64,000 nt of DNA from positions 62,001 to 126,000 of the forward strand of contig NZ_LYMM01000062.1 in assembly GCF_002896965.1 (NCBI RefSeq), read 5' to 3'. The position numbers and the translations under genes are program-made. Of this stretch, positions 34,345 through 43,868 are shown piece by piece (within the stretch, counting starts at the first letter, position 1; the number at the start of each line of letters is the position of its first letter). Source of the DNA: Novosphingobium guangzhouense (GTDB taxonomy: Bacteria; Pseudomonadota; Alphaproteobacteria; Sphingomonadales; Sphingomonadaceae). A model generated the notes under the pieces. That model searched no databases and was not told where the DNA came from. It saw nothing but the letters and a program-made list of their open reading frames with translations.

Positions 34345-35445
34345 GTGCTATATGCGCAGCATGCCAAGAAGCCCTTTGACGAGGCGCATACGGACAAGCC
34401 GACCGCAAAACCTGCACTGGATTTCAGCGCTGCGCTCGGCGCAGCGGGGGCGGCTGCGCCCGGCCTGATATGGGGGCTGGACTTCGCGCCCGACGGCAGC
34501 CACGAAACCGCGCCATGCAGCGCCGCGCCGACCGGCCGGTTCCGCTGGCTTCATTTGAACCTTGCGGACCATGGGACGCGATCATGGATCGAGCAGTCCA
34601 CCCTGTTCCCGGTGCCTGCCCGCGAACTGCTGCTGTCATCCGATTCGCACCAGCGCGCCCTTGTGGACAGCACTTCGACGGACAGCACCTCGGCAGACGG
34701 CGCTCAAAGCATTGCCGTGTGCTGCATTCTTCACGATTTCGAGCGGGATTTCGATGTGCGAGATACCGCAAGGGTGGGCGCGCTGCGCGTGGCGATCCTG
34801 GGCAACCTGATCGTCACGGCAAGGCGCCATCCGCTGGGAGCGGCCGACATCGTCAAACAGCGCGTCGAGAACGGCGCCCGGATAACCGGCCCTGCTGCGG
34901 CGCTCGACCTTCTTGTCAGCGCACTGACGCAGAACATCGACATGGTAATCCGCGACCTCTCCGTCGACATGCAGGCCGCCGAGGACGCCTATCTCGATGG
35001 GCATCGCCCACCGACGAGCCGCAACCTGCTCGATATCCGTCGTCGCCTTGCCCAGATCCATCGAATGCTGGACGGCGCGCAGAGGGTGTTCCGCAGGCTG
35101 GAACAGGACGATGACCTGCCCGAAACTCTACAGCCCACGGTGGAGAAACTGTCGCAGCGGCTCCAGGGGCTCGATGCGGATGCACTGGCGGTACAGGGGC
35201 AGCTGAGACTGTTGCGCGATGAACTCGATCTTCAACAGGACCAGCGAACCAACCAAAACCTTTACCTGCTCTCCGTCATGACAGCGCTGATGCTGCCTGC
35301 CACGCTGGTGACGGGTCTGTTCGGGATGAATACGGGCGGCCTGCCGTTTTCCGGCGCGCATGGCACCCTCATCGCCGCCGGCATCGCTGCGGGGACCGCG
35401 CTGGCGACCTATCTGTTCCTCAGGAGCAAGGGCTTCTTCCGCTAG
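34345..35445 (+). CDS. CorA/ZntB-family divalent metal transporter
   Basis: This 366-residue pentameric-channel family member has a large cytoplasmic N-terminal domain (about 1-300) ending in long helices. Two C-terminal membrane segments follow (LSVMTALMLPATLVTGLFG and HGTLIAAGIAAGTALATYLF). The GMN signature is present as FGMNTGGLPF, a loop sequence closer to ZntB (zinc) than to CorA (magnesium). The start appears to be GTG at 34345; no in-frame ATG is available nearby. It follows tRNA-Gln and precedes a TonB receptor. The transported metal is not certain. Confidence 0.85.
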   Translation: MLYAQHAKKPFDEAHTDKPTAKPALDFSAALGAAGAAAPGLIWGLDFAPDGSHETAPCSAAPTGRFRWLHLNLADHGTRSWIEQSTLFPVPARELLLSSDSHQRALVDSTSTDSTSADGAQSIAVCCILHDFERDFDVRDTARVGALRVAILGNLIVTARRHPLGAADIVKQRVENGARITGPAAALDLLVSALTQNIDMVIRDLSVDMQAAEDAYLDGHRPPTSRNLLDIRRRLAQIHRMLDGAQRVFRRLEQDDDLPETLQPTVEKLSQRLQGLDADALAVQGQLRLLRDELDLQQDQRTNQNLYLLSVMTALMLPATLVTGLFGMNTGGLPFSGAHGTLIAAGIAAGTALATYLFLRSKGFFR

Positions 35446-35642
35446 ATTGCGACCAACTCAGATTTTTTCAAAATGTTTCCGCCGTGAATTGCACGCCCTT
35501 TCAGTGGCTTGATCCGAAGATGAGACGAACATGAGGGTCGCGCGACTCCGGTGTCATCGAACTTCCATACAACTGTCGTGATGCAGCCATATTAGCCGCC
35601 CCGAGGCAGACAAATTCTGCCATAAAAGGGTGGAAATTCAAC

Positions 35643-38141
35643 ATGATGAATAAGATTGTCCGCGCGACGCTGCTCGCCGGTTCGATCCTTGCGAGCATGG
35701 GCGCCTCAAACGCCTGGGCCGATGCTCCCGCCGCCGATGCGGCCGCTGATGCCGCCGCAGCCGAATCCGGTCTTGGCGATATCGTCGTCACCGCCACCAA
35801 GCGCGAGACGAACCTCCAGGAAACGCCGATCTCCATCGCGGTGGTCAATCAGGCCGCGCTCAAGGACCGTCACGTCCAGAGCCTTTACGACCTTGCCGAC
35901 GGCGCCGTGCCGTCGCTGCGCGTCGCGACTTTCGAGGCACGCCAGAGCGCCCTCACCGTCGGCATCCGTGGCATCGTGCCGCTCGACGCCAACCAGCCCG
36001 CGCGTGAACAGGGCGTCGGCATCTACGTCGACGGCGTGTACATGGGCCGCCAGCACGGCCTGAACGCCGCGCTGTTCGACATCGAGCGCGTCGAAGTGCT
36101 CAAGGGGCCGCAGGGCACGCTGTTCGGCCGCAACACCGAAGGCGGCGCGCTCAGCATCGTGTCCAAGGCGCCCAGCGGCGAATGGGGCGGCCGGGTTGAC
36201 GGCGGCATGGGGAACTATGGCTCGTACAATGGCGGGGTCCACCTGGACCTTCCGGAATTCGCAGGGTTCTCCGTCAAGCTTGACGGCGTGATCCAGCATC
36301 AGGACGCTACCACGAAGAACCCGCTCGAAGGGCAGACCGGCTGGAATTACTACCACCGCAAGGGCCTGCGCGCCGCCGTACGCTGGCAGCCGACCAGCAA
36401 CATCACCAATGACTTTTCCTATGACGTCGCGCGCGATGAGAACACGCCGTTCTACAGCCAGCTGCTGAACTACAACCCCAACGGCTGCGTTGCCGGCACT
36501 CAGGCTGCCAATGCCGCCTGCAAGCTGCCCGGCACTGATTACACCACCATCACCGGCACCGTTAAGCCGCTGATGCCGGGCGTCGTGGTCAACGGCAAGA
36601 CGCGCATGAAGGAAGCCGACATCGGCGTTCCCCAGCGGCCCAGCGTCGACAAGACCCACGGCTTCACCAACACCCTCAAGTGGACCGTCTCTCCCGAAAT
36701 CGAGGTCCGTTCGATCACCGCATGGCGCGGCGTCGACGCGACGCAGTGGGACAATTCGGGCGGCGCGCACCGTCCGCCGGTGGTCAACCTGACCTCAGCC
36801 TGCACCGAGGCGGCGCCTTGCGCGTTCAGCCGCTACAGCCTTGCCGACCTGCACCAGAACCAGTTCAGCCAGGAACTGCAGGCCGTGGGCTCCGTTGGCA
36901 AGTTCGACTACGTGGCCGGGCTGTTCTACTTCAACGAGCACGTCAGCGACGATGCGGCAACGCCGAACTCGAACGGCGTCTACCTCGATGCCAATGGCCA
37001 GCCGGTCTACACCATCCTCGATGCCTGCACCGGGTCTGGCGGGTTCGGATCGCAAGTGGGTTGCCGTTCGATCGACCGTGCATCGGAAGTCTGGTCCAAG
37101 AGCTACGCCGCCTATGGCCAGCTGACCTACAACGCCACCGACAAGCTGCACGTGACCGTTGGCGGCCGCTACACGCATGACGAGAAGAAGGGCGTCCTGC
37201 ACTATTCGCGCAACGTCAACTACGACACCAACCCGCCAGCTGCGAGCGTGGGCTACAAGCCGCTGGACGCGACGTGGAACCGCTTCAATCCGATGGCGAC
37301 GGTGGCCTACGACGTGAGCGACGACATGCACGTCTATGCCAAGTACGCAACCGGCTACCGTGCCGGCGGCGCAAGCTCGCGCACGTCCAACTATCAGGCG
37401 TTCAACCCGGAGGACGTGAAGTCCTACGAAGTGGGGCTGAAGTCGGACTTCTGGGATCACCGTGCCCGCTTCAACCTTGCCGGCTACATCATGGACCGCA
37501 AGAACAGCCAGGTCGACATCAGCTCGATCCAGTTCGTCGGTTCAAGCAGCTTCAACAATCTGGTCACCATCAACGCCCCCGGCATCACCAAGATCCGCGG
37601 TATCGAAGCAGACCTGACGCTGGAGCCGATCGACGGCCTGACGCTGAGCGCATCCTACGCCTACACTTACACCAAGATCCCGCCGGTGCTCATCACCGCC
37701 GAGGATTCGGCTGGGCGGTCCACCAGCGTCTACCAGCAGTTCTACATCGTGTTCACTCCGCGCAACGCGGCAAGCGGATCGATCGACTACGTCCTGCCGA
37801 TCGGCGGCAACGACACGAAGCTGAAGTTCCACTTCGACGGCAACTATTCGCAGGCGACGCAGGCCTTCGACCAGTTCGCCACCAAGAATGACGCTTCGCT
37901 GATCTTCAACGGGCGCATCTCGCTGGCGGACATCGGCGTGGGCAACCAGAAGCTGACGCTGGGGCTGTGGGGCCGCAACATCTTCAACGAACAGTACGTA
38001 TTCCGCCGCGATCCCTCGAACAGCCTGCCCGGCGCGCCGACCAGCGACGTTACATCGGGCAGCATCAACAACGTTCTGGGCGACTACGGAAACTTCAACG
38101 CCCCGCGCACTTTCGGTCTCGACGCAAGCATCGCGTTCTGA
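35643..38141 (+). CDS. TonB-dependent outer-membrane receptor (substrate unknown)
   Basis: This 832-residue protein has a signal peptide (LLAGSILASMGASNAWA). A plug domain runs from about residue 45 to 165 (GDIVVTATKRETNLQETPISI, VLKGPQGTLFGRNTEGGALSI). A 22-strand barrel follows, with the FATGYRAGGASSR block and a C-terminal Phe (GLDASIAF). The plug and barrel pattern is that of the large sphingomonad receptor group used for siderophores or plant- and pollutant-derived organics. The gene stands alone, facing a convergent two-component pair. No FecR/sigma partner is next to it. Confidence 0.92.
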   Translation: MMNKIVRATLLAGSILASMGASNAWADAPAADAAADAAAAESGLGDIVVTATKRETNLQETPISIAVVNQAALKDRHVQSLYDLADGAVPSLRVATFEARQSALTVGIRGIVPLDANQPAREQGVGIYVDGVYMGRQHGLNAALFDIERVEVLKGPQGTLFGRNTEGGALSIVSKAPSGEWGGRVDGGMGNYGSYNGGVHLDLPEFAGFSVKLDGVIQHQDATTKNPLEGQTGWNYYHRKGLRAAVRWQPTSNITNDFSYDVARDENTPFYSQLLNYNPNGCVAGTQAANAACKLPGTDYTTITGTVKPLMPGVVVNGKTRMKEADIGVPQRPSVDKTHGFTNTLKWTVSPEIEVRSITAWRGVDATQWDNSGGAHRPPVVNLTSACTEAAPCAFSRYSLADLHQNQFSQELQAVGSVGKFDYVAGLFYFNEHVSDDAATPNSNGVYLDANGQPVYTILDACTGSGGFGSQVGCRSIDRASEVWSKSYAAYGQLTYNATDKLHVTVGGRYTHDEKKGVLHYSRNVNYDTNPPAASVGYKPLDATWNRFNPMATVAYDVSDDMHVYAKYATGYRAGGASSRTSNYQAFNPEDVKSYEVGLKSDFWDHRARFNLAGYIMDRKNSQVDISSIQFVGSSSFNNLVTINAPGITKIRGIEADLTLEPIDGLTLSASYAYTYTKIPPVLITAEDSAGRSTSVYQQFYIVFTPRNAASGSIDYVLPIGGNDTKLKFHFDGNYSQATQAFDQFATKNDASLIFNGRISLADIGVGNQKLTLGLWGRNIFNEQYVFRRDPSNSLPGAPTSDVTSGSINNVLGDYGNFNAPRTFGLDASIAF

Positions 38142-38148
38142 TCGTTCT

Positions 38149-38170
38149 CCCCGGCCTTCAGGGGCCGGGG
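38149..38170 (+). terminator. Hairpin after the TonB receptor
   Basis: CCCCGGCC (38149-38156) pairs with GGCCGGGG (38163-38170) with a 6-base loop, eight bases after the receptor stop. No clear T-run follows. Confidence 0.55.
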
Positions 38171-38326
38171 AACACCCGCGATCGCGCGGACCTTGCCTGC
38201 CTTTTCACGATGAAGGCAAGCTTTCGCCGCCCTGCCCCCCCGCGCGGTCACGGCACCGGACCGGCGCGACGCCTCCCCCGCGTCACGTCGGTCCCTTTTT
38301 TGTCCGATACGGCAAGACCCGCCGTC

Positions 38327-39685
38327 TTACCGGGGTAGCGTCACCACGATACGCAGGCCCGGTCCGGCATCCTCCAGCACCAGCGTTCCCCGGTGCAGCC
38401 GCACGATCGCCTCCGCCAGCGGCAGACCCAGGCCATGGCCTTGCGGCCCATTCCGGCTCTCGCCCTGCCCCGCGTTCTGAACCCTGCCGAAACGACGCAT
38501 CACCAGCGCACGCTGGGCCGCCGGAATGCCGGGGCCATCGTCCGTCACCACCAGCACCACCGCCTGCGCATCACGCGCGACGGACACCCTGATGCGCGTG
38601 CCGCGCGGCGTGTGCCGCACAGCGTTCTCCAGCATGTTGACGAGCAGTTGCGACAACATCTGACGATCGCCCGTCAGCGGCGCCGCGTCCGCACGCTCCA
38701 TCAACACGCGCTGACCGCGCTCCTCGGCCACGGGCTGGACCATCTCGACGATTTCCGCCGCCAGCGCGCCCAGATCAAGCGACCGGAAACCCGCACGGCG
38801 CGATCCATTCTCGATCTCGGCTATCCGCAGCATCGCGGCGAACATGCCGAGCAGTTCGTCGGCCTGCTCGCGTGCCATCGCCAGCCGCGCGCGCAAGGGC
38901 TCTGCCTCGGCGCTCTGTTCCAGCATGGCCAGTTCGTTGCGAAGGCGCGCCAGCGGGGTTCGCATCTCATGTGATATATTATTGGAAACGTTGCGAATTT
39001 CCCCCATCAACAGGCTTATACGATCCAGCATCCGGTTGAATGCCCCGGCCTGCTGATCGAACTCCCCTTCGTCCCCCGGCATCGGCACACGGTGCGTCAG
39101 GTCACCCTCGATGATCGATTCCGCCGTCCGGCGCACAGCGTCGATACGCTTGCCCACCAGTCGCCGGAACGCCAGCAATCCGGCCAGCACCACCAGAATG
39201 ATGGCACCGAACCCTGCAAGGTAGATACGCCGCCGCATCGCGAAGTAATTGTCGACCGGTTCAGTCTCGGCAAAGACGGCAAGCCTCATCCCGCCGCCGA
39301 CCTCACGCACAAGAACGCGCCCAGCGCTAAGCCCGACGATCCGGTCCTGCCGGCCAAGCGACGAATAGCCCAGCGGCAGTTCCCGGCTGAAGCTGGCGTT
39401 GCCCGCGATCCGATCACCGCGCGCATCGGTAAGCAGGACGCCAAGGTCGCCGGTATCACGCTGGCGGTTGAGTTCCACGATATGGCGGGCCAGTTCTTCC
39501 CGCACCGGCACCGTGCCCTTGGGCACCAACGCCTCGCTCTCCGACTCGATACGCTCGTCGACCAGCATCCGCACCATTGAGGCCGTTGCGAAGAACGTCC
39601 CGAACCCCGCCAGCGCGGTTACCGTCAGGAACAGCGCGAGGAACACGATCGTAAGACCGCGCAGCGACCGGGGGAGTGGCCTCAT
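38327..39685 (-). CDS. Sensor histidine kinase (HAMP, EnvZ/QseC-like)
   Basis: This 452-residue inner-membrane kinase has membrane segments at about 11-33 and 154-174, bracketing a periplasmic sensor of about 120 residues. A HAMP domain follows (175-228), then His239 in NNISHEMRTPLARLRNEL. The ATPase domain has an N-box (NMLENAVRHTPRGT), DDGPGIP and a G2 box within GHGLGLPLAEAI. The ATG overlaps the stop of the response regulator gene (ATGA). It probably senses an envelope or periplasmic signal. The convergent TonB receptor is a possible but unproven target. Confidence 0.93.
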   Translation of the reverse strand: MRPLPRSLRGLTIVFLALFLTVTALAGFGTFFATASMVRMLVDERIESESEALVPKGTVPVREELARHIVELNRQRDTGDLGVLLTDARGDRIAGNASFSRELPLGYSSLGRQDRIVGLSAGRVLVREVGGGMRLAVFAETEPVDNYFAMRRRIYLAGFGAIILVVLAGLLAFRRLVGKRIDAVRRTAESIIEGDLTHRVPMPGDEGEFDQQAGAFNRMLDRISLLMGEIRNVSNNISHEMRTPLARLRNELAMLEQSAEAEPLRARLAMAREQADELLGMFAAMLRIAEIENGSRRAGFRSLDLGALAAEIVEMVQPVAEERGQRVLMERADAAPLTGDRQMLSQLLVNMLENAVRHTPRGTRIRVSVARDAQAVVLVVTDDGPGIPAAQRALVMRRFGRVQNAGQGESRNGPQGHGLGLPLAEAIVRLHRGTLVLEDAGPGLRIVVTLPR

Positions 39686-40359
39686 GCCCGCAACACGTAC
39701 CCCATGCCGCGCACGGTGCCGATCGGGTCGTCCCCGTGCTGCTGCAGCTTGATCCGCAGCTGGCGGATGTGCGCGTCGACGATATTGGTGGTGGTCGTGA
39801 AGTCCTGCCCCCAGATGCGCTCAATCAGCATCGGACGCGTGACCACCGACCCGGCATCGCGCGCCAGTTCCAGAAGCAGCCGGAACTCGGTCTGCGAAAG
39901 TGCCAGCGGTTGCCCGCCGCGCCATGCCATCACGCGTGAGGGGCTGATGACGATATCTCCTGCCGCTACCGTATCGCCGGGCTGTTCGCTGGTCCGCCGC
40001 CCACGCACAAGGGCATTGAGGCGCGCGTTAAGTTCGAGCGGATCGGCCGGCTTCACGACGTAATCGTCAGCCCCGGCCTCCAGCCCCTCCACCTTGTCGA
40101 GCGTCTGGCCAAGCGCGGTAAGCATCAGCACCGGCATCGTCATGTCCTGCGCGCGCATTTCGCGCAGCACTGTAATGCCGTCCATCGAGGGCAGCATCCA
40201 GTCCAACACCACGGCGTCGAAGGCGCTGCTGCCAAGCATCGACAGTGCTTCGGGGCCGTCCCCGGCCGCCGCCACGTCATGCTCGAAATGGGTCAGCTGC
40301 TCTGTCAGCTGGCGGCTCAGGTGTCGGTCGTCCTCGACCAGAAGTATGCGAAGGCTCAT
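39682..40359 (-). CDS. OmpR-family response regulator
   Basis: This 225-residue protein has a receiver domain (residues 1-120) with acidic pocket ED (9-10), phospho-acceptor Asp53 (VVLDWMLPSMDG) and Lys in DDYVVKPAD. The C-terminal winged helix has the typical TEFRLLLELARDAGSVVTRPMLIERIW and VDAHIRQLRIKLQQHG blocks. It is the first gene of the pair, with the kinase start overlapping its stop. The upstream gap to the GntR gene (93 bases) shows no clear operator. Confidence 0.95.
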   Translation of the reverse strand: MSLRILLVEDDRHLSRQLTEQLTHFEHDVAAAGDGPEALSMLGSSAFDAVVLDWMLPSMDGITVLREMRAQDMTMPVLMLTALGQTLDKVEGLEAGADDYVVKPADPLELNARLNALVRGRRTSEQPGDTVAAGDIVISPSRVMAWRGGQPLALSQTEFRLLLELARDAGSVVTRPMLIERIWGQDFTTTTNIVDAHIRQLRIKLQQHGDDPIGTVRGMGYVLRA

Positions 40360-40452
40360 GCGGACCTGTCCCGCGTAAAGTTGAGCCTTGGGCCATACTT
40401 CGCGACCGGCGGCAACGCCAGCCCGCAGACGCCGCCCGCGAATGAGCCCCGG

Positions 40453-41181
40453 TCAGATGTCCTTCAGTTCGGACACGAATTCGTAGCGGTCGCCGCGATA
40501 AACGGACCGGGTGAACTCCACAATGCGGCCGTCAGGGATGCGCGTCACGCGTTCGATGCGCAGGACTTCGGAGTTCTGTTTGACGCTGAGGATGCCCGCT
40601 TCGGTCGGCGTCGCCAGCGATGCGCGCACCCGCTGCAGGCCCGAAGTCGGCCGAAAGCCGTGAATATCAAGCGCTTCGTAAAGCGAATCACCAAGCGCAT
40701 CGAGGTCGGGCAGGAACTGCGCCGGGATCACCGCATGCTCTATCGCCAGCGGCTCGCCCCCGGCCAGGCGCACGCGGCCGAGGCGCGCTACGCGGGCCAT
40801 CGGGGAAACCTCCAGAGCGGCCGCTTCTTCTTCGGTGGGCTGGGCGTAAGTCTTGTTGATCCACACCACGCCCGGCGCTTCGCCGCGCGAACGGGTGTCG
40901 TCGCTGAAGCTGCTCAGCTTGCTGCCGGGCGTCTCGATCCGGCGCGCGACGAACGTGCCGGACCCCTGCTTGCGCACCAGCACGCCTTCGTCGATCAGTT
41001 GTTCGATGCCCTTGCGCACGGTCACGCGCGACATGCCCGCCATCTCGCTGAGATCACGCTCGGAAGGGAGTGCGCTGCCCGGATCGATGCCACCGCTGCT
41101 GATATGCTCGCGCAGGCTCCGCGCGAGTTGCAGGTAAAGCGGCCCGCCGTCGTCGTTTCGCGTCCAGGCAATGTCACGCAT
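40453..41181 (-). CDS. GntR-family regulator with UTRA domain (NagR/NagQ-like)
   Basis: This 242-residue HutC-subfamily repressor has an N-terminal winged helix (LYLQLARSLREHISSGGIDPGSALPSERDLSEMAGMSRVTVRKGI, residues 15-60). The UTRA ligand domain (about 100-235) includes RLAGGEPLAIEHAVIPAQFLP and IPDGRIVEFTRSVYRGDRYEF. HutC proteins in amino-sugar loci are usually induced by GlcN-6P or GlcNAc-6P. It is the last gene of the arm containing murQ, 6 bases after murQ, so it is probably autoregulated. Candidate operators are described at 46685 and 47953. Confidence 0.92.
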   Translation of the reverse strand: MRDIAWTRNDDGGPLYLQLARSLREHISSGGIDPGSALPSERDLSEMAGMSRVTVRKGIEQLIDEGVLVRKQGSGTFVARRIETPGSKLSSFSDDTRSRGEAPGVVWINKTYAQPTEEEAAALEVSPMARVARLGRVRLAGGEPLAIEHAVIPAQFLPDLDALGDSLYEALDIHGFRPTSGLQRVRASLATPTEAGILSVKQNSEVLRIERVTRIPDGRIVEFTRSVYRGDRYEFVSELKDI

Positions 41182-41187
41182 GGTCGA

Positions 41188-42090
41188 TCAGCCTCGCCCT
41201 TCCAGCGTTTTTCCGACTTTCTTCAAAGCCTTGCGCAAGTCTCCACCACCGGCGGCAAGCAGCGACCGCCCTTCGTCAACGGAGGCACCCAGCGCGACCA
41301 GAACGCCGAGCCGGATGTCGTTGCCCGCCGCTTCAAGGGCCTGCGCGGCGGCTTCGGCATCCACGGCCGCGATATCCTGAACCATGCCGCGCCCGCGTTG
41401 CAAGAGCTTCGCGTTCGATATGCGCATGGCGACCATGCGGCCTTCGTAGACGAGGCCACGGCGGATCATGATTGCGGTGGAAAGCAGGTTGAGCATCGCC
41501 TTCTGCGCGGTGCCCGCCTTCATTCGCGTGGAACCACCCACGATTTCGCTGCCGGTGACGGCGCATATCGGGCACTCAGCGGCACTCAACAGCACCGAAC
41601 CGGCGTTGTTGGCGACACCGACGGTCAGCGCGCCCAGGGCACGGGCCTGTTCGATAGCCGCGAGCGTGTAAGGTGTGCGACCGCTGGCGGCGACGCCGAT
41701 CACTACGTCGCTAGGACCGATCCCCGCCGAGACAACCTCGCGCCGGCCGGCCTCGACATCGTCCTCTGCCCCTTCGTAAGCTTCGGTAAGGGCGCTGGTG
41801 CCGCCCGCCATGAGGAACACCATGCGCCCCATCGGCCAGCCGAACGTGGGCCACAGTTCCGCCCCGTCCTGCACCGCAAGACGGCCCGATGTTCCGGCGC
41901 CCACGAAGACCAGCCGCCCGGTTTCGCCGAGCCGCTCTGCTGCTGCTTCCGCCGCGCGGGCGATGGCCTGGGTCTGCGACTGAAGCGCGGCGATGGCGGC
42001 CATCTGCCCTTCCAGCATCGCCTCTACGGCAAGGTCAGTCGGCCAGAGGTCAAGATCGCGGTAACGGGGGTCGAGAGCTTCGGTTTTCAT
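41188..42090 (-). CDS. murQ: N-acetylmuramic acid 6-phosphate etherase
   Basis: MurQ cleaves the D-lactyl ether of MurNAc-6P, giving GlcNAc-6P and D-lactate. It is a 300-residue SIS-domain protein. It shows VFVGAGTSGRLAVQDGAELWPTFG with the catalytic-region Glu, the AGGTSALTEAYEGAEDD block, GVAASGRTPYTLAA and TGSEIVGGSTRMKAGTAQKAMLN. The ATG at 42090 gives the standard MKTEALDPRYRDLD start. It follows the symporter gene by 13 bases. The D-lactate it releases can be used by Dld encoded on the other arm. Confidence 0.96.
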   Translation of the reverse strand: MKTEALDPRYRDLDLWPTDLAVEAMLEGQMAAIAALQSQTQAIARAAEAAAERLGETGRLVFVGAGTSGRLAVQDGAELWPTFGWPMGRMVFLMAGGTSALTEAYEGAEDDVEAGRREVVSAGIGPSDVVIGVAASGRTPYTLAAIEQARALGALTVGVANNAGSVLLSAAECPICAVTGSEIVGGSTRMKAGTAQKAMLNLLSTAIMIRRGLVYEGRMVAMRISNAKLLQRGRGMVQDIAAVDAEAAAQALEAAGNDIRLGVLVALGASVDEGRSLLAAGGGDLRKALKKVGKTLEGRG

Positions 42091-42103
42091 GGTATACCTT
42101 GGA

Positions 42104-43666
42104 TCAGTCGGTGGCCGCCAGTGCCTTGCCGGAACCGGCAGGCACGACGCAGACCACGAAGGCCACCAGCGTGGCAATGCAGAGCTGGAACGGGAACGAC
42201 AGGCCGCTCAGCGCTTTGGGCATGCCGACGGCGTGGGCGATACCGGGCTGAAGCAACAGAACCGTGACAAAGCCGACAATGAGCGAGGCGATCACCGACC
42301 CGGTCGTCCCGCGCGAGGTAAACAGCGCGGTGAAGTAGACGCCCAGCAGCCCCGCATACGTGAACACCATCACCTGCAGCGCGAATTCCAGCAGGCCCAT
42401 GTCGGTGTAGCGCTGCCAGTAGAACGAGACGATCGCCATCACGAACATCGCGAAACCGATCACGCCCATGCCTGCGCGTCCGGCGCTGACGTAGTGATGC
42501 TCGGGCGGGCTGGAACGCTTTTCCTTCCACGGCCGGTAGAAGTCCTGCACCAGCACCGAGGACATGGCGTTGAGCGCCGAGTTGGTGGTGGCAACGGCCG
42601 CCGCGCAGATGCCGATGGTGACAAGGCCGCGCAGGCCGCCCGGAAGCTGCGTGAGGATATAGTGCATGAAGATGCTGATCTTCTCGCCGCCGAACTGGTT
42701 CCCGGCAGACGCGGTGGCGCCGCCCATCAGGTCCGGGCGATCGTAGAAGACATAAAGCAAAAGGCCGATGACGATGAACATGCCCACCGTCGGCACCGTT
42801 GCCAGCACCGAGAGATAGAGGCTCTTCGCGCCGGTCTTCGCGTCCTTGCACGAAAGCAGGCGCTGCGTGGTATCCTGATCCATGCCCGCGTTGGCGATGT
42901 AGAGCAGCGACAGCCCGAGCACGATCGCCAGCATCGAGAACGGACGCGAAAGATCCATCGAGAAGTCAAACAGCTTGAGCTTGTTAACGCCTTCGGGCGT
43001 GTGCATCAGCCCCTGAACGATCTCTGCGTTGGAGGCCGGGATCGACAGGCGCAGGAACACCAGCACCGCGATGGCCGAACCCAGATAGACCACAAACTGG
43101 ATCAGGTCATTCCACAGGACCGACTTGAGCCCGCCGACGAACGTGAACAGCACGCTGGCCACGATCAGCACGGCAGCCGCGATCATGATGCCCTGCGCTT
43201 CCACAGTGCCGGTGATGACCATCGCCAGCGCAATCGCCGCAAGGTAGACGCGCGCGCCCCCTGCGAAGACACGGCCGACCAGGAACATGCCTCCCGCCCA
43301 GCGCGTCGCCTTTTCGGAAAAGCGCATGGTAAGCAGTTCGTAAGCGGTCGTCGCCTTGATCGCGTAGAAGCGCGGGATCATCACGTGCGCGACGAAGATC
43401 GCGCCGATGAGGCCGCCGATGTTCCCCGAAAGATACGTCAGATCGCCGTGGTAGCCATAGTCCGGCCCACCCAGGAAGGTCGCGGCCGATTGCGTCGCGG
43501 ACAGCACTGAAATCGCTGCCAGCCACGCGGGCACGCTGCCGCCTGCAAGGAAATAGTCATGCGCCGAAGCGGTCTTGCGCGGGGTGAATATCCACCCGCC
43601 CGCGACAAGCAGCAGGAGGTAGGCGGCGATCACCAGCCAGTCCGCCATGGAAAATGGCAGCGTCAT
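42104..43666 (-). CDS. Sodium:solute symporter (SSF family), probable amino-sugar carrier
   Basis: This 520-residue inner-membrane symporter has about 13-14 hydrophobic segments. It has the SSF core with WLAAISVLSATQSAATFLGGPDYGY, IYLAAIALAMVITG-type helices, and LLYIANAGMDQDTTQRLLSCKD, an SSF sequence that includes the Na+-site helix. The ATG at 43666 follows a GGAG ribosome binding site. It lies between a TonB receptor and murQ, so GlcNAc, MurNAc or anhydroMurNAc is a likely substrate; this is context-based. Uptake would deliver unphosphorylated sugar, matching the separate kinases in the locus. Confidence 0.88.
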   Translation of the reverse strand: MTLPFSMADWLVIAAYLLLLVAGGWIFTPRKTASAHDYFLAGGSVPAWLAAISVLSATQSAATFLGGPDYGYHGDLTYLSGNIGGLIGAIFVAHVMIPRFYAIKATTAYELLTMRFSEKATRWAGGMFLVGRVFAGGARVYLAAIALAMVITGTVEAQGIMIAAAVLIVASVLFTFVGGLKSVLWNDLIQFVVYLGSAIAVLVFLRLSIPASNAEIVQGLMHTPEGVNKLKLFDFSMDLSRPFSMLAIVLGLSLLYIANAGMDQDTTQRLLSCKDAKTGAKSLYLSVLATVPTVGMFIVIGLLLYVFYDRPDLMGGATASAGNQFGGEKISIFMHYILTQLPGGLRGLVTIGICAAAVATTNSALNAMSSVLVQDFYRPWKEKRSSPPEHHYVSAGRAGMGVIGFAMFVMAIVSFYWQRYTDMGLLEFALQVMVFTYAGLLGVYFTALFTSRGTTGSVIASLIVGFVTVLLLQPGIAHAVGMPKALSGLSFPFQLCIATLVAFVVCVVPAGSGKALAATD

Positions 43667-43705
43667 CGCGATAGTCTCCAAAATACGTGTCGTCGTCGGA
43701 TAGCC

Positions 43706-43784
43706 GGGGCTTCGACAAGCCCAGCGTGAGCGGACTTGAAAGCAGGTCCGTGAATACCGCTCAGCCTGAGCTTGTCGAAGCCCC
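43706..43784. repeat. Double REP-like inverted repeat (BIME-like)
   Basis: A 28-base arm (43706-43733: GGGGCTTCGACAAGC then CCAGCGTGAGCGG) is inverted at 43757-43784 with few mismatches. A 23-base centre lies between. It sits between the TonB receptor and symporter genes. The core CTTCGACAAGC is shared with the element at 13093-13129. Confidence 0.85.
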
Positions 43785-43868
43785 CGAAACCAGAGCCACC
43801 CAGAGGAAAAAGCGGGCGCCCGGCCGGAGGAGAAGTGGCCGGGCGCACCGTCAGGGTGGGAATGTTCC

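Noticed and set aside
42091..42098. GGTATACC palindrome between the symporter and murQ as a third GntR operator
   Set aside because: It falls in a 13-base gap inside an operon, next to the probable AAGG ribosome binding site of murQ, so chance or translational signals explain it better.
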